In this document: positions 62,702-64,000 of the stretch, in pieces
Numbering within the stretch: position 1 is the first letter of the stretch
Layout: every line of letters begins with the position of its first letter
DNA from: Deltaproteobacteria bacterium
Lineage (GTDB): Bacteria; Myxococcota_A; Polyangia; Polyangiales; Houyiibacteriaceae
NCBI GenBank assembly: GCA_017644045.1
Contig: JAEPMI010000013.1
Span: 62,001-126,000, forward strand
DNA: 64,000 bases
Reading direction: 5' to 3'
Position numbers and translations under genes: made by a program
Notes under the pieces: generated by a model
Database searches by the model: none
What the model was told of the DNA's origin: nothing
The model's input: only the letters and a program-made list of their open reading frames with translations

Positions 62702-63619
62702 ATGACTCGCATCACCTTGGTCTTCCTCGCTCTGGTCGTCGGCGCTTGCGCGCGTTCGACGATGATCTTCGACCGCACGGACATGGGCCCCGAAGGACCC
62801 GCTGACGGCGGGCCTCCCGACTTGCCCGAGATCGACGGGGGTCCGCCCGACGCGGGCACCTCGGACGCGGGCCCGGAGATCCCCGAGGGCGACTTCGAGA
62901 CCTTGGTCACGGCAACCCAGCAGGAGACCGAGAGCGGCGTGATCGTCGATACGCTCGCCGTGCTCTTCGGCAAGCGGCCGGGCGACGTGGTCATCCAGCG
63001 CGAACCGGTCGGGGACTGCGAGCTCAGCCGTACACGGAGCGCGGGAGACGGCTTCGTGCTCGAGCGCGACGGAGACATCGGGCCGATACGGATCGAGTCT
63101 GGCGAAGAGCTCGTCACGTTGCGGAAAGGCTCGTTGGGCTACGACGCCGAGCGCCTGACGCGCGCGCTCTGGGTCCCCGGGGCCACGGTGCGGGTCACAG
63201 CCCCGGGTCAGGGAAGCCTCTCGGGCTTCGTGGCGAGCCTCACCGCCCCCGCGCCATTGACGCTCACCGGCCCGGTCCCGAGCGGCCGCGTCATCGAGGC
63301 CCGCGCGGATCAGCCGCTGCGACTCGACTGGACGGGCGCGGAGTCGGGGGAAGTACGGGTCAGGCTGATCTACGAGGTGAGCGGCGAGTTGGAGAGCATC
63401 CACTGCCGCTTCGACGGCGCCCTCGGAACGGGGACGGTCTCGACGGAGGTGCTGGCGCGGATCCAGGCCGACGCCGATGATCCAGACACGACCCTCTCGC
63501 TGGACACGATCCAGGTCGAGGATGCCGTGATCGAGGGGTGGCCGACCCCGATCTCGGTGGAGCTGCGCGCCCAGCCACCATTCTCCGAGAGCCCCATCAC
63601 GCTACGTCTCATCCCGTAG
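62702..63619 (+). CDS. Lipoprotein, unknown function
   Basis: A 305-residue lipoprotein. The lipobox VGAC is at about residue 16, followed by a Pro/Gly/Asp-rich linker with PPDLPEIDGGPPDAG-type repeats (about 30-60). The body is beta-rich without recognisable catalytic motifs (AVLFGKRPGDVVIQ, APGQGSLSGFVASL). It is separated by 60 bases from the previous gene and may form a transcription unit with it, in front of the ECF/FecR pair. Convergent with the truncated flavoprotein gene. Confidence 0.65.
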   Translation: MTRITLVFLALVVGACARSTMIFDRTDMGPEGPADGGPPDLPEIDGGPPDAGTSDAGPEIPEGDFETLVTATQQETESGVIVDTLAVLFGKRPGDVVIQREPVGDCELSRTRSAGDGFVLERDGDIGPIRIESGEELVTLRKGSLGYDAERLTRALWVPGATVRVTAPGQGSLSGFVASLTAPAPLTLTGPVPSGRVIEARADQPLRLDWTGAESGEVRVRLIYEVSGELESIHCRFDGALGTGTVSTEVLARIQADADDPDTTLSLDTIQVEDAVIEGWPTPISVELRAQPPFSESPITLRLIP

Positions 63620-63629
63620 CTGCGTCGAG

Positions 63630-64000
63630 TCAGCCCGCCTGGAGCCGCGGCGTCGGTCGGTGCCCACCGGTGAGCACCTGCCAGACGTAGCTCCAGATCA
63701 GTGGCCATGTGTGCTTCTCGAGCTGGCCGTAGGCCTCGGTTCCGGCCGCGGCCAGCGCGAGCATCCTCCGGTGGCTGAAGAGCACGTCGAGCCAGCGCAG
63801 CGGGTTCTTGCCGTAGAGCAGATCCGCGAGGCGCTGCTGGAAGCGGAGGTTCTTGCCGGGGACCGTCTTCCGGAAGCCCTTCTCGTACGTCGGGATGGTT
63901 CGGCTCCCGGCGTCGAGCGCTTCCTTGAGGCGGCCTGCGGCGTAGCGTGAGATCTCGATCGCCGGCGCGATGCCCTCGCCGAGGAGCGGGTCGATGCCCC
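63630..64000 (-). CDS. Geranylgeranyl-reductase-like FAD-dependent protein, C-terminal part
   Basis: The gene continues beyond the window; 123 C-terminal residues are visible. The segment GIDPLLGEGIAPAIEISRYAA is the FAD-binding GD/DP-EGI signature near the C-terminus of geranylgeranyl reductase and related p-hydroxybenzoate-hydroxylase-fold flavoproteins. It is followed by a helical stretch with GKNPLRWLDVLFSH and an end QVLTGGHRPTPRL. The assignment is to the superfamily; the substrate (isoprenoid lipids, quinone or others) is open. No start is visible. Confidence 0.65.
   Translation of the reverse strand, partial: GIDPLLGEGIAPAIEISRYAAGRLKEALDAGSRTIPTYEKGFRKTVPGKNLRFQQRLADLLYGKNPLRWLDVLFSHRRMLALAAAGTEAYGQLEKHTWPLIWSYVWQVLTGGHRPTPRLQAG

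Noticed and set aside
62516-63403. Minus-strand 295-residue frame antisense to the last lipoprotein
   Set aside because: The plus-strand gene has a lipobox and good codon bias; the antisense frame has neither.

Overview
The window reads as chromosome of a high-GC Myxococcota bacterium, most like the Polyangia/Sandaracinus group. The grounds are strong G/C third-position use, four Ser/Thr kinases of eukaryotic type, about a dozen lipoproteins whose signal peptides end in GCGDD-like stretches, a MYXO-CTERM-like surface anchor, several ECF-type sigma factors, and housekeeping genes (dnaN, serS, ychF, udk). I saw no rRNA, tRNA, CRISPR array, transposase or phage genes. Lineage is inferred from gene content; no search was run.

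Layout. 1-12.2 kb: the 3' end of dnaN, a cation-efflux protein, a very large secreted di-heme/beta-propeller protein, uridine kinase, two translationally coupled lipoproteins and a kinase fused to an FGE-sulfatase-like domain. 12.2-25.6 kb: eleven consecutive minus-strand genes that look like one phosphate-starvation (Pho) island. In transcription order these are phoB, phoR, a second PhoB-like regulator with a degenerate receiver, tonB, exbB, two exbD genes, a TonB-dependent receptor, a surface lipoprotein, an OprO/OprP-type porin and a PiT-like permease. 25.7-33.1 kb: ychF, a RES/Xre toxin-antitoxin pair with a large palindromic operator, a DUF3095 cyclase-like protein, a PepSY protein beside a second two-component system, and a divergent LysR/NAD(P)-binding pair. 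33.1-43.4 kb: a kinase with an N-terminal 7TMR-DISM-like membrane module, YceI, a sigma-like protein with a zinc-finger-like motif, a PEGA kinase coupled to a LysM protein, serS and an MlaF-like ATPase. 43.4-54 kb: a long inverted repeat, an amidohydrolase, lipoproteins, an MFS transporter, a TlpA-like protein, an erythromycin-esterase-like lipoprotein and another kinase. 54-64 kb: an ArnT-like glycosyltransferase, a frameshifted lipoprotein, phosphofructokinase, an ECF sigma/FecR pair and the end of a geranylgeranyl-reductase-like flavoprotein.

The main result is the Pho island. Six tandem sites of the pattern GTCAC-N6-GTCAC (11-bp period, as in E. coli Pho boxes) lie on the minus strand directly upstream of phoB, the second regulator, tonB, the lipoprotein, the porin and the permease. 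The regulators therefore sit next to their apparent targets. The set would couple energised outer-membrane uptake of a phosphorus-containing ligand (receptor plus TonB/ExbBD plus surface lipoprotein) to passive phosphate entry (porin) and inner-membrane import (PiT-like). The second regulator lacks the phospho-accepting Asp and the conserved Lys but keeps a PhoB-like DNA-binding domain, so it may act on the same boxes without phosphorylation.

Smaller points worth a look: an ExbD tail that appears to come from a hairpin-bounded repeat, a 12-bp repeat encoding GPIE units at the mature N-terminus of the receptor, three convergent gene pairs whose stop codons overlap or touch, and an apparent one-base frameshift in a lipoprotein gene near 57825.
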